DNA of 64,000 nucleotides from Bog-473 sp049513455 (GTDB lineage: Bacteria; Actinomycetota; Acidimicrobiia; Acidimicrobiales; RAAP-2): positions 71,668-135,667 of the forward strand of contig JBEKWB010000001.1 of NCBI GenBank assembly GCA_049513455.1, read 5' to 3'. Made by a program: the position numbers and the translations under genes. The notes beneath the pieces are model-generated. The model searched no databases. It worked only from the letters and a program-made list of their open reading frames with translations, and was not told the origin of the DNA. The first letter of the stretch is position 1. Each line of letters opens with the position of its first letter. This document shows, one piece after another, positions 17,600-25,419 of the stretch.

Positions 17600-18138
17600 T
17601 ACTTCGCTGCCTTTCCGGCCTTGCGGAGGACCCGCTCGCCGGCGTAGCGCACGCCCTTGCCCTTGTAGGGCTCGGGCTTGCGGAGCTTGCGGATGTCGGC
17701 GGCCACCTGGCCGACCTTCTCCTTGTCGATTCCCTTGACGGTGATGCGGGTCGGCAACGGCACCTCGAAGGTGATGCCCTCGGGTGCGTCGACGAAGACC
17801 GGGTGGGAGAAACCGAGGGCGAGCTCGAGCGCGCCGGGGCCCCTGGCGATGGCTCGATAGCCCACGCCGACGATCTCGAGGTCCTTGGAGAAGCCGTTCG
17901 TCACACCGGTCACCATGTTGGCGACCAGCGAGCGCGACAGCCCGTGCAGCGCACGGTGGCGCCGCTCGTCGTCGGGCCGGCTGACCACCAGCTCCTCACC
18001 CTCCTGGGTGATGGTGATGCCGGCGGGAAGCTCCCGGTCGAGTTGCCCCTGGGGTCCCTTGACACTCACCGAGCTCCCGCTGAGGGTGATGGTGACGTTG
18101 GAGGGAACGGGGATCGGCGAACGTCCGATACGTGACAT
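17599..18138 (-). CDS. rplF: 50S ribosomal protein L6
   Basis: 179 residues beginning MSRIGRSPIPVPSNVTITLS, with two tandem L6 folds, VKGPQGQLDRELP, ALHGLSRSLVANMVTGVTNG and the C-terminal PEPYKGKGVRYAGERVLRKAGK. The upstream ATG at 18177 lies in a non-homologous stretch, so 18138 is taken as the start. Confidence 0.97.
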   Translation of the reverse strand: MSRIGRSPIPVPSNVTITLSGSSVSVKGPQGQLDRELPAGITITQEGEELVVSRPDDERRHRALHGLSRSLVANMVTGVTNGFSKDLEIVGVGYRAIARGPGALELALGFSHPVFVDAPEGITFEVPLPTRITVKGIDKEKVGQVAADIRKLRKPEPYKGKGVRYAGERVLRKAGKAAK

Positions 18139-18183
18139 CAGGCCCCACCCCATTTGGTGTTCGAGCGTGTTGAGCACGTTCCA

Positions 18184-18588
18184 TTACCAGACATGACAGA
18201 GCACCTCGCCGCCCAGATGCTTCCTCCGGGCCTCACGGTCGGTCACCAGCCCCTGGCTGGTCGAGAGCACGGCCACTCCCATGCCGCCCAGGACGCGCGG
18301 GATGCCGTCGGCGCGGGCGTAGATGCGCAGGCCCGGCTTGGAGATCCGCTTGATACCGGCAATGGTCCGCGTGCGGTCGGCCGAGTACTTGAGGGAGATC
18401 TCCAACGTCGTGCCCGGCTTGTCGCCGTTCGGCTCCACGTGGTAGCCCGCGATGAAGCCCTCACGCTCGAGGATGCCCGCCAGGGACACCTTGAGCTTGG
18501 AGCCCGGCATCTTCACCGTGTCGAACATGGCGGAGTTGGCGTTGCGGATACGCGTGAGCATGTCCGCGATGGGGTCGGTCATTGTCAT
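18184..18588 (-). CDS. rpsH: 30S ribosomal protein S8
   Basis: 134 residues beginning MTMTDPIADMLTRIRNANSA, with PGSKLKVSLAGILEREGFI and C-terminal VLSTSQGLVTDREARRKHLG and GEVLCHVW. ATG 18588 is chosen seven bases after the rpsN stop, with GGTAGG upstream. In E. coli S8 represses the spc operon; whether it does so here is not visible. Confidence 0.97.
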   Translation of the reverse strand: MTMTDPIADMLTRIRNANSAMFDTVKMPGSKLKVSLAGILEREGFIAGYHVEPNGDKPGTTLEISLKYSADRTRTIAGIKRISKPGLRIYARADGIPRVLGGMGVAVLSTSQGLVTDREARRKHLGGEVLCHVW

Positions 18589-18595
18589 GGTGCGC

Positions 18596-18781
18596 CTACC
18601 AACTCGCCTTTGTGACACCCGGGATTTCGCCGGCGTGCACCATCACACGCAGGCAGATACGGCAGAGCCCGAATTTGCGGTAGACGGCCTTGGGCCGACC
18701 ACACCGCTGGCAGCGCGTGTAGCCCCGCACCTTGAATTTGGGTGTGCGCTGTTGCTTCTCAATCAAAGCCTTTTTTGCCAT
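18596..18781 (-). CDS. rpsN: 30S ribosomal protein S14 type Z (zinc-binding)
   Basis: 61 residues: MAKKALIEKQQRTPKFKVRG with CQRCGRP and CRICLRV giving the four zinc ligands. The short zinc form is typical of actinobacteria and firmicutes and often coexists with a zinc-independent paralogue elsewhere. Confidence 0.97.
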   Translation of the reverse strand: MAKKALIEKQQRTPKFKVRGYTRCQRCGRPKAVYRKFGLCRICLRVMVHAGEIPGVTKASW

Positions 18782-18786
18782 GATGC

Positions 18787-19359
18787 TTATCGAGTCTCCT
18801 GTCGGAACGGGAAGCCGAACGCTCCGAGGAACGCCCGCCCTTCCTCGTTGGTGCGTGCAGTGGTGACGATGGTGATGTCCATACCGCGGACGCTGTCGAT
18901 ACGGTCGTAGTCGATTTCGGGGAAGATCAGCTGCTCGGTGACCCCGAAGGTGTAGTTGCCCTTCCCGTCGAAGGAACGGGGCGAGAGCCCGCGGAAGTCA
19001 CGGATTCTGGGGATGGCCAGGCTCAGCAGCCGATCGAAGAACTCCCAGGCGCGGTCGCCCCGGAGCGTCACCTTGGCCCCGATCGCCTGGCCCTCTCGCA
19101 GCTTGAAGCCGGCGATCGACTGCTTGGCTCTCGTCACGACCGGCTTCTGCCCGGTGATGATCTCCAGGTCGCGTTGCGCCCCCTCAATGAGCGATGCCTG
19201 CTGGGTGGCCCGGCCGACGCCCATGTTGATGACGATCTTCTCGAGCCCGGGGACCTCCATGACGTTGCCCAGTCCCAATTGTTCCTGGAGCGTGGCCCGG
19301 ATTTCGGTGAGATAGCGCTCCTTGAGCCGGGGGCGCGCTGGCGCGTGCACGGTGCTCAC
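18787..19359 (-). CDS. rplE: 50S ribosomal protein L5
   Basis: 190 residues from GTG 19359, which overlaps the rplX stop (GTGA). Motifs: VPGLEKIVINMGVGRATQQ, TGQKPVVTRAKQSIAGFKLR, RDFRGLSPRSFDGKGNYTFG and FPEIDYDRID. It binds 5S rRNA and P-site tRNA. Confidence 0.97.
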   Translation of the reverse strand: MSTVHAPARPRLKERYLTEIRATLQEQLGLGNVMEVPGLEKIVINMGVGRATQQASLIEGAQRDLEIITGQKPVVTRAKQSIAGFKLREGQAIGAKVTLRGDRAWEFFDRLLSLAIPRIRDFRGLSPRSFDGKGNYTFGVTEQLIFPEIDYDRIDSVRGMDITIVTTARTNEEGRAFLGAFGFPFRQETR

Positions 19360-19664
19360 AGCTCGGCCCCGCACTTGCGGCAGATGCGCACCTTTTCGCC
19401 GTCGCTCTCGAACTTCATGCCCACCCGGGCCGGTCCGTCGTGGCCCTTGCACCAGAGGGCGACCGAGGAGACGTGCACCGGCATGAACTTGTCGATGACG
19501 CCGCCCTGCTGGGTGGCCCGGGTCGGCTTGGCGTGCCGCTTGGCGACGTTGACCCCTTCGAGGATCACCCGCTCGGTGGCCGGGAAGGCCCGCACGACTT
19601 CGGCCTTCTTGCCCTTGTCCTTACCCGAGCGCACGATCACCTGATCGCCCTTGTGGATTCGCAT
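19356..19664 (-). CDS. rplX: 50S ribosomal protein L24
   Basis: 102 residues: MRIHKGDQVIVRSGKDKGKK KOW motif, VNVAKRHAKPTRATQQGG, then C-terminal RICRKCG. The CRKC pair resembles the zinc-type L24 tail. ATG overlaps the rplN stop (TGATG). Confidence 0.97.
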   Translation of the reverse strand: MRIHKGDQVIVRSGKDKGKKAEVVRAFPATERVILEGVNVAKRHAKPTRATQQGGVIDKFMPVHVSSVALWCKGHDGPARVGMKFESDGEKVRICRKCGAEL

Positions 19665-20032
19665 CACAACACCTCCGGAGCCAACGACACGATGCGCATG
19701 AACCGCTTGTCCCGCAGCTCGCGACCCACCGGGCCGAAGATACGGGTGCCGCGCGGCTGCTGCTGGTCGTTGATCAGCACTGCCGCGTTCTCGTCGAACC
19801 GTATGTAGCTGCCGTCGGCGCGGCGCTTTTCCTTCTTGGTGCGCACGACCACGCACTTGACGACATCGCCCTTCTTCACGGCTGCCCCGGGGATGGCGTC
19901 CTTCACCGTGGCCACGAAGACGTCGCCGATGCTGGCGTAGCGCCGGCGCGAGCCGCCGAGCACGCGGATGCACAGCACCTCGCGCGCCCCGGAGTTGTCG
20001 GCCACCCTGAGGCGGGACTCCTGCTGGATCAT
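19664..20032 (-). CDS. rplN: 50S ribosomal protein L14
   Basis: 122 residues: MIQQESRLRVADNSGAREVL, GDVFVATVKDAIPGAAVKKG, FDENAAVLINDQQQPRGTRI and FGPVGRELRDKRFMRIVSLA. Normal full length. Its start overlaps the rpsQ stop. Confidence 0.98.
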   Translation of the reverse strand: MIQQESRLRVADNSGAREVLCIRVLGGSRRRYASIGDVFVATVKDAIPGAAVKKGDVVKCVVVRTKKEKRRADGSYIRFDENAAVLINDQQQPRGTRIFGPVGRELRDKRFMRIVSLAPEVL

Positions 20033-20499
20033 CGGGCCCGCTCCACCACTTCGGTGAGGCGCCAGCGCTTGAGCTTGGAGAGGGGGCGGGTCTCCTGTAC
20101 CCGGACCCGGTCCCCGACCCTGGCCGTGTCCTCGGCGTCGTGCACGTAGAGCTTCTTCGTGCGCTGGACCGTCTTGCCGTAACGGGGATGGCGCACCCGC
20201 TCGACCACGGCGACCACCACGGTCGCCTGCATGGCATCCGAGACGACGACACCCTCACGCACCTTGCGGCGGTTGGGGCGCCCGGCGTCCTCATCCGCCA
20301 CCGCGGCGACCTGGGCCGGCGGCGCGGCGGGCGCGGCCGGCGCGGCGGGCGCGGCTGCGGGTTCGGCCACGGGCGCCGGCTCAGGCGTCGTGGTCGGCGG
20401 CGTCGTCGCGGTTGTCGTCTCGGCCGCGACGCTGTCCGCCGGGGCTTCGGTGGAATCGGCGGTCACGTCTGCGGTCGTCTCTTCGGGCTCGTCGGCCAT
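20029..20499 (-). CDS. rpsQ: 30S ribosomal protein S17 with long N-terminal extension
   Basis: 156 residues, nearly twice normal. Residues about 76-156 are standard S17: VREGVVVSDAMQATVVVAVV, RHPRYGKTVQRTKKLYVHD, GDRVRVQETRPLSKLKRW. Residues 1-75 are a low-complexity leader rich in Thr, Ala, Pro and Glu, with APAAPAAPAAPPAQ-type runs, predicted disordered. The start ATG 20499 overlaps the rpmC TGA (TGATG), and the next in-frame ATG lies inside the S17 fold, so the extension appears genuine. S17 binds the 16S body. Confidence 0.95.
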   Translation of the reverse strand: MADEPEETTADVTADSTEAPADSVAAETTTATTPPTTTPEPAPVAEPAAAPAAPAAPAAPPAQVAAVADEDAGRPNRRKVREGVVVSDAMQATVVVAVVERVRHPRYGKTVQRTKKLYVHDAEDTARVGDRVRVQETRPLSKLKRWRLTEVVERAR

Positions 20500-20936
20500 C
20501 AGGCCTCTTCCTCTTCCTCATCTAGTTCGTCGTCGTCGAAGTCGTCGTCCTCATCGAGGTCGTCCACGTGGTCGTGCGTGACACCGTCGTGGTCGTGACC
20601 GTCGTGATCATGTCCCGCCGACTCGGCCTCGGCGGCGGCGCGCGCCGCCGCCCGCTCGGCCACCGCGGCGTCCTCTGCGGCCAGCTTGGCGAGGGCACCC
20701 TCGTGCTCCTCGGTCGTCGGGGCCACGTAGGCGCCCTCTGCCTCCAGGATCTCCCGGGCCCGCAACACGGTCAGGATGCGAGCGACGTCGTGGCGCACCT
20801 GGCCCACACGGGCGGGGTTGTCCAGCTGGCCGGTGGCCAGCTGGAAGCGCAGGTTGAACAGTTCCCTCCGGGCATCGCCCAGTCGGGTGGCCAGCTCGTC
20901 GCCGTCCAGCTGGGCCAGGTCGCTCGCGCTTGCCAT
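20499..20936 (-). CDS. rpmC: 50S ribosomal protein L29 with His-Asp-rich acidic C-terminal tail
   Basis: 145 residues, about twice the usual 65-75. The N-terminal two-helix L29 core runs LDGDELATRLGDARRELFNL, RFQLATGQLDNPARVGQVRH, then DVARILTVLRAREI. An Ala/Glu helix-like segment (about 73-107) leads to GHDHDGHDHDGVTHDHV (108-124, six His) and a nearly pure Asp/Glu end (125-145). L29 sits beside L23 at the peptide tunnel exit in known ribosomes. Start and stop both overlap neighbours, so frame and ends are secure. The tail function is unknown. Confidence 0.95.
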   Translation of the reverse strand: MASASDLAQLDGDELATRLGDARRELFNLRFQLATGQLDNPARVGQVRHDVARILTVLRAREILEAEGAYVAPTTEEHEGALAKLAAEDAAVAERAAARAAAEAESAGHDHDGHDHDGVTHDHVDDLDEDDDFDDDELDEEEEEA

Positions 20937-21373
20937 CAGACCGCTACTTCCGCGTGTCCGTGCGTGCCCGGGCGCACCACGAAGCGCGCCTTGAAGGGCA
21001 GCTTCTGAATGGCCCTCTCCATGGCCGCCCGCGCCAGCTCCTCGTCGACGCCGGCCAGCTCGAAAAGGATGCGACCCGGGTGCACGACGGCAACCCACAG
21101 CTCGGGGTTGCCCTTGCCCGAGCCCATTCGGGTCTCGGCCGGCTTGTGGGTCACCGGCTTGTCGGGGAAGACGCGGATCCAGACCTTCCCACCACGCTTG
21201 ACGTGACGGGTCATGGCAATACGGGCCGCCTCGATCTGGCGCGCCGTCAGCCACCCGGGCTCCAGCGCCTGAATGCCGAAGTCGCCGAAGGACACCGCGG
21301 CACCGCCCCTGGCCTGGCCGTTGAGACGCCCCCGCTGCGTCTTGCGGTGCTTGACCTTCTTGGGCATCAACAT
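20936..21373 (-). CDS. rplP: 50S ribosomal protein L16
   Basis: 145 residues beginning MLMPKKVKHRKTQRGRLNGQ, the family start. Also GDFGIQALEPGWLTARQIEA, GKVWIRVFPDKPVTHKPAET, RMGSGKGNPELWVAVV. ATG 21373 lies one base before the rpsC stop boundary; an ATG two codons later is possible. No extension. Confidence 0.97.
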   Translation of the reverse strand: MLMPKKVKHRKTQRGRLNGQARGGAAVSFGDFGIQALEPGWLTARQIEAARIAMTRHVKRGGKVWIRVFPDKPVTHKPAETRMGSGKGNPELWVAVVHPGRILFELAGVDEELARAAMERAIQKLPFKARFVVRPGTHGHAEVAV

Positions 21374-21374
21374 G

Positions 21375-22427
21375 TCAGTCCGACTCCTTGCGGAAGTGCG
21401 GGGCCTCGTGGTGCTCGTGACGGTTCTGCCGTTCCATCTCCTCGTCCTTGGCCAGCTGGCGCTCCAGGTCGTCGGGCTCGGTCGGCGCCACCGGGAGCAG
21501 GTCGGCCACCGGGGCCTCCTCGGCGTCGTCGGCCGTCTCGTCGACTGCCGGAGCCTCGACGATGTCCACCGGTATCTCCACTTCCCCGCCCGGGGTGTCC
21601 AGCAAGAGCTCGTCGAGCAGGTCGGAGTCGGTGGCGGCACCGTTGGACGTCGGGGCATCCTCGCCCGGGGCACCGAAGTCGGCCTTGCGCCTTCCACCGC
21701 CGGCGGTGATGAGACGGCGCGGGCCGCTCTGGCCCGAGGTCTCCCCCACGGCCATGGCTGCTTCACGTGTGATCTTGTCCTCAATGGAGACCTTGTAGGG
21801 CAGGATGTCGCCCTTGTAGATCCACACCTTCACACCCACCCGGCCCGAGGTCGTCCGCGCCTCGCGGAAGCCGTAGTCGATGTCGGCCCGCAGGGTGTGC
21901 AGGGGCACGCGCCCCTCGCGGTACTGCTCCTTGCGGGACATTTCCGAGCCACCGAGCCGGCCCGAGCACTGGACCTTGATGCCCTGGGCCCCGGCCTTCT
22001 GGACGGTCTGGATGGCCCGCTTCATGGCCCGCCGGAAGGCGACACGCCGCACGAGCTGGTCGCAGATGCCCTGGGCGATGAGAGCGGCGTCCAACTCGGG
22101 CTGCTTGATCTCCTGGATGTTCAGCTGAATCCGGTTCTGCAGCCCGGTGATCTCCTCGAGCTTCTTCTTGAGGCGGTCGGCCTCCGAGCCGCGGCGACCG
22201 ATGACGATGCCGGGGCGCGCGGTGTGGATGTCGACCCGCAGGCGGTCACGCGTGCGCTCGACCTCAATACGGCTCACCGCGGCGGCCTCCAGCTGCGTCA
22301 TGAGGTAGTCGCGGATCTTCCAGTCCTCGACGACGAACTCGCGGTAGTGCCGCTCTTCGAACCAACGGGACTTCCAGTCGGTAGTGATACCGAGACGGAA
22401 GCCATAGGGATTGACCTTTTGGCCCAT
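21375..22427 (-). CDS. rpsC: 30S ribosomal protein S3 with acidic C-terminal extension
   Basis: 350 residues. Residues 1-220 are standard S3: MGQKVNPYGFRLGITTDWKS, KH motif GIVIGRRGSEADRL, CSGRLGGSEMSRKE and GVKVWIYKGDILP. Residues about 221-350 form a tail, first Gly/Arg rich then acidic with Pro/Ala, ending in a His/Glu/Arg segment (RQNRHEHHEAPHFRKESD). Other actinobacteria have S3 tails, but this one is among the longer. S3 lines the mRNA entry channel. Confidence 0.96.
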   Translation of the reverse strand: MGQKVNPYGFRLGITTDWKSRWFEERHYREFVVEDWKIRDYLMTQLEAAAVSRIEVERTRDRLRVDIHTARPGIVIGRRGSEADRLKKKLEEITGLQNRIQLNIQEIKQPELDAALIAQGICDQLVRRVAFRRAMKRAIQTVQKAGAQGIKVQCSGRLGGSEMSRKEQYREGRVPLHTLRADIDYGFREARTTSGRVGVKVWIYKGDILPYKVSIEDKITREAAMAVGETSGQSGPRRLITAGGGRRKADFGAPGEDAPTSNGAATDSDLLDELLLDTPGGEVEIPVDIVEAPAVDETADDAEEAPVADLLPVAPTEPDDLERQLAKDEEMERQNRHEHHEAPHFRKESD

Positions 22428-23174
22428 CTACTCGCCCTTCTCCTCGGCCTCGGCTTGTGCCGTGGCCGTGTCGTCCTCTTCGTCCATGTCGACGACCTCA
22501 GCAGGACCTTCGTCGCTGAAGTCGTCCACCTCGTTCTCCTCGGCGTCGTTCTCCACGTCGTCGTCCCCGACGTCGATGTCATCGACGTCGTCGACCTCGC
22601 CCACCTCGAGCTCCGGGGCGTCGATCACCCCGGTCGTCAGCTCTTCCTCCGCCTCCGCGGCCGCGGCCGCCTCGGCTTCGGCCACCGCCGCCGAGGCCCG
22701 GCGGCGTGACAGCCGGCCGGACAGGTCCGCCCGGCGCCGCGAGGCGTCGACCCGGCGCGAGCGGTGGGCGCTTACCGCCTCCATGCGCTTGCGGCGCAGT
22801 TCCAGCCTCTCCTCGGGGAGGCGGCTCACAATGATGGTGATGTGGCTCGAACGCTTGCGGATCCGGGTGGCCCGGCCGCGGGCCCGGGGGCGCCACCGCT
22901 TCGCCGTCGTGCCCTCGTCCGCGTAGCAGGCCGACACGTACAGCTCGTCGGGGTTCTGGAAGTCGTTGTGGGCCGCGTTGGCCACGGCCGAGGCCAGCAC
23001 CTTGCCGATGATGTTCGCCGCCTCGCGCTCGGTGCCGATCAGGATCTCGGCCGCCCGGTCGACGTCCTGCCCCCGGATCAGGTCGAGCACCTGGCGGACC
23101 TTGGAGGCCGACAGGCCGCTGTGGCGGAGGACGGCACGCGTGCCGGGACGCTCGTTGGTCTTGGTCGCCGTCAT
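22428..23174 (-). CDS. rplV: 50S ribosomal protein L22 with basic then acidic C-terminal extension
   Basis: 248 residues, more than twice the usual 110-120. Residues 1-122 are L22: HSGLSASKVRQVLDLIRGQD, the conserved basic hairpin RWRPRARGRATRIRKRSSHI, then TIIVSRLPEE. Residues 123-160 are strongly Arg-rich and 161-248 strongly acidic (VDDVDDIDVGDDDVENDAEE). The basic-then-acidic order suggests an rRNA- or self-interacting segment followed by a charged brush; that is inference. The tail codons keep the same GC3 bias, so it is not a frameshift. Confidence 0.96.
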   Translation of the reverse strand: MTATKTNERPGTRAVLRHSGLSASKVRQVLDLIRGQDVDRAAEILIGTEREAANIIGKVLASAVANAAHNDFQNPDELYVSACYADEGTTAKRWRPRARGRATRIRKRSSHITIIVSRLPEERLELRRKRMEAVSAHRSRRVDASRRRADLSGRLSRRRASAAVAEAEAAAAAEAEEELTTGVIDAPELEVGEVDDVDDIDVGDDDVENDAEENEVDDFSDEGPAEVVDMDEEDDTATAQAEAEEKGE

Positions 23175-23175
23175 G

Positions 23176-23454
23176 TCAGCGCCGCGCTCCCCGCTCCTGG
23201 CCGGCGTGGTACCGGAAGGTGCGCGTCGGGGCGAACTCGCCGAGTTTGTGGCCGACCATCGACTCGGTCACGTAGACCGGGACGTGGCGGCGGCCGTCGT
23301 GGACGGCGATGGTGTGGCCGACCATGTCGGGGATGATGGTCGAGCGGCGGGACCAGGTCTTTATGACCTTCTTCTCACCGCTCGCGTTCAGCACGTCGAC
23401 CTTTTTCAGCAGGTGGTCGTCGACGAATGGACCCTTCTTCAAGCTACGCGGCAT
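23176..23454 (-). CDS. rpsS: 30S ribosomal protein S19
   Basis: 92 residues beginning MPRSLKKGPFVDDHLLKKVD, with KTWSRRSTIIPDMVGHTIAV and VGHKLGEFAPTRTFRYHAGQ. Normal length. It starts 18 bases after the rplB stop. Confidence 0.98.
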   Translation of the reverse strand: MPRSLKKGPFVDDHLLKKVDVLNASGEKKVIKTWSRRSTIIPDMVGHTIAVHDGRRHVPVYVTESMVGHKLGEFAPTRTFRYHAGQERGARR

Positions 23455-23472
23455 AACTGCTCAACCCCTCGC

Positions 23473-24309
23473 CTATCGCCGCGCGCCGCGGGTGCGGCGC
23501 CGACGGACGATCATCGAATCGGACTTCTTGTTGCGGGAACGTGTGCGGCCCTCGGCCTTGCCCCAGGGCGAGACCGGGTGGCGCCCACCGGAGGACTTGC
23601 CCTCGCCACCGCCCAGCGGGTGGTCGACCGGGTTCATGGCCACACCACGGGTCTGGGGGCGCTTGCCCTTCCAGCGGTTGCGGCCTGCCTTGCCGATCTT
23701 GATCAGCTCGGCTTCGGCGTTGCCGACCACGCCCAGCGTGCCCCGGCAGTCGATGGAGACGCGGCGCATCTCGGTCGAGGGGAGGCGCAGCGTGGCGAAG
23801 GCGCCTTCCTTGGCCACCAACTGGATGCTCATGCCCGCCCCGCGGGCCATTTTGCCGCCGCCGCCCGGGCGCAGCTCGACGTTGTGAATGGTGGAGCCCA
23901 CCGGGATGTAGCGCAAGGGGAGGGCGTTGCCCGGACGGATGTCCGCGCCCTGGCCGCTCTGCACTTTGTCGTCCACCTTCAGCCCGGCCGGGGCCAGGAT
24001 GTAGCGCTTCTCCCCGTCGGCATAGTGCAAGAGGGCGATGCGCGCGTTGCGGTTCGGGTCGTACTCGATGGCGGCCACGCGGGCCGGCACCCCGTCCTTG
24101 TTGCGGCGGAAATCGACGATGCGGTACTGCTGCTTGTGCCCGCCGCCCCGGTGCCGGGCGGTCTTACGGCCGTGGTTGTTGCGCCCGCCCGAACCGGGGT
24201 TGGGGGCGAGCAGCGACTTCTCCGGGTGATCACGGGTGATCTCGGAGAAGTCCGAGACCGTCTGGAAGCGACGGCCGGGGCTGGTGGGCTTACGTGAGCG
24301 AAGGGGCAT
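23473..24309 (-). CDS. rplB: 50S ribosomal protein L2
   Basis: 278 residues. Contains GGGHKQQYRIVDFRRNKDGV, ILAPAGLKVDDKVQSG, GSTIHNVELRPGGGGKMARG and the C-terminal GVAMNPVDHPLGGGEGKSSG loop, whose His is essential at the peptidyl-transferase region. Full length and ordinary. Confidence 0.98.
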   Translation of the reverse strand: MPLRSRKPTSPGRRFQTVSDFSEITRDHPEKSLLAPNPGSGGRNNHGRKTARHRGGGHKQQYRIVDFRRNKDGVPARVAAIEYDPNRNARIALLHYADGEKRYILAPAGLKVDDKVQSGQGADIRPGNALPLRYIPVGSTIHNVELRPGGGGKMARGAGMSIQLVAKEGAFATLRLPSTEMRRVSIDCRGTLGVVGNAEAELIKIGKAGRNRWKGKRPQTRGVAMNPVDHPLGGGEGKSSGGRHPVSPWGKAEGRTRSRNKKSDSMIVRRRRTRGARR

Positions 24310-24326
24310 GGAGGGCGATCCTGTGA

Positions 24327-24617
24327 TCAGCGATCGAAGAGATCGATGGAGTCGTCGGGATGGAGGGTGACGATGGCGCGCTTGGTGTTGGGGCGGTGGC
24401 CCTTTATGTTCGTGCGCCGGTTGCGGGTCGCCTTCCCCTTGCGGTTCAAGGTGTTGACGTTGGTGACCCGCACGTGGAAGGCCTGCTCCACGGCGTGGCG
24501 GACGTCGATCTTCGTGGCACCGGGATCGACGATGAAGACATAGACGTTCTTGTCCATGAGCCCGTAGCTCTTCTCGGAGACGACCGGCCGAATCAGCACT
24601 GACATGGCGTCACGCAT
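24327..24617 (-). CDS. rplW: 50S ribosomal protein L23
   Basis: 96 residues. LIRPVVSEKSYGLMDKNVYV, IDVRHAVEQAFHVRVTNVNT and NTKRAIVTLHPDDSIDLFD are family features. ATG 24617 is preferred because GAGGAGG lies nine bases upstream and it overlaps the rplD stop; ATG 24605 would remove four residues. L23 forms the tunnel-exit docking site together with L29. Confidence 0.97.
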   Translation of the reverse strand: MRDAMSVLIRPVVSEKSYGLMDKNVYVFIVDPGATKIDVRHAVEQAFHVRVTNVNTLNRKGKATRNRRTNIKGHRPNTKRAIVTLHPDDSIDLFDR

Positions 24618-25419
24618 CGGTGGTGGCCTCCTCGGTCTCGGTCTCGGTCCCAGTGGTGGTGTCGACGGCGGCCTCGGTGCCGGTGTCGGCTGCAGCCGCC
24701 TCTGGTGCCGGCTCGTCCGCCACCTCGGTGGCGGCCGAGGCCGCGACCTCGGCCGAACCGGGCAGGGTGCGGTCCGAGAACAGGATCCAGTCGCTACGGA
24801 GCACGTCGTGGGCGGAGAGCTGCCCGAACGAGGTGGTGTGGGCATTGGGCAGGTTGGCGAAGGAGCGGCCGGCGATCGTCTCGTCATCGGCCAGGACCAC
24901 GAGCACCGTCCCGGTGATCTTGAGGTTGCGCAGCGTCGCCACGGCGTCTTTGGTCTTCGGCCCGTCCCAGCCCCACTCGTCGACCAGCGCGACCCGCTTG
25001 TTGGCGGCCCGGTCGCTCAGCGCGGACAAAAGGGCCAGGCGGACCATCTTCTTCGGGGTGTGCTGGCGGTAACTCCGCGGCTTGGGGCCGAGGGCCACGC
25101 CACCACCGCTCATGGAGGGCGAGCGGCTCGAACCCTGGCGGGCCCGGCCGGTGCCCTTCTGGGCGAACGGCTTGGCCCCACCACCGCGGACCTGCGCCCT
25201 CGTCTTGGTCGACTGGGTCCCGGCCCGGATGGCGGCCAGCTGCGCCGTGACCACCTGGTGCAGCACCGCCCGGTTGGGCTCGAGCCCGAAAATGGACGGC
25301 TCCAGATCGACCGACCCCAGGTCCTTGCCTGCGGTGGAGCGGCGGGTGACCGTCCGGGTCACCGGCTCGGGGCGGGCCTTCTTGACCGGGCCACGGGTCA
25401 CCGTGTCGGTGCTGGTCAT
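24610..25419 (-). CDS. rplD: 50S ribosomal protein L4 with N- and C-terminal extensions
   Basis: 269 residues. The core includes LHQVVTAQLAAIRAGTQSTK and the tunnel loop RGGGAKPFAQKGTGRARQGS, SYRQHTPKKMVRLALLSALS and ADDETIAGRSFANLPN. About 30 Thr/Arg-rich residues precede the core, and residues 222-269 form a Thr/Glu/Ala acidic tail. ATG overlaps the rplC TGA (ATGA). In E. coli L4 is the autogenous regulator of the S10 operon; no such site could be assigned here. Confidence 0.96.
   Translation of the reverse strand: MTSTDTVTRGPVKKARPEPVTRTVTRRSTAGKDLGSVDLEPSIFGLEPNRAVLHQVVTAQLAAIRAGTQSTKTRAQVRGGGAKPFAQKGTGRARQGSSRSPSMSGGGVALGPKPRSYRQHTPKKMVRLALLSALSDRAANKRVALVDEWGWDGPKTKDAVATLRNLKITGTVLVVLADDETIAGRSFANLPNAHTTSFGQLSAHDVLRSDWILFSDRTLPGSAEVAASAATEVADEPAPEAAAADTGTEAAVDTTTGTETETEEATTDA

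Noticed and set aside
20276..20640. Frameshift or assembly error making the S17 and L29 extensions
   Set aside because: Codon bias continues, ends overlap neighbours in the expected way, and both core domains are intact and in frame.
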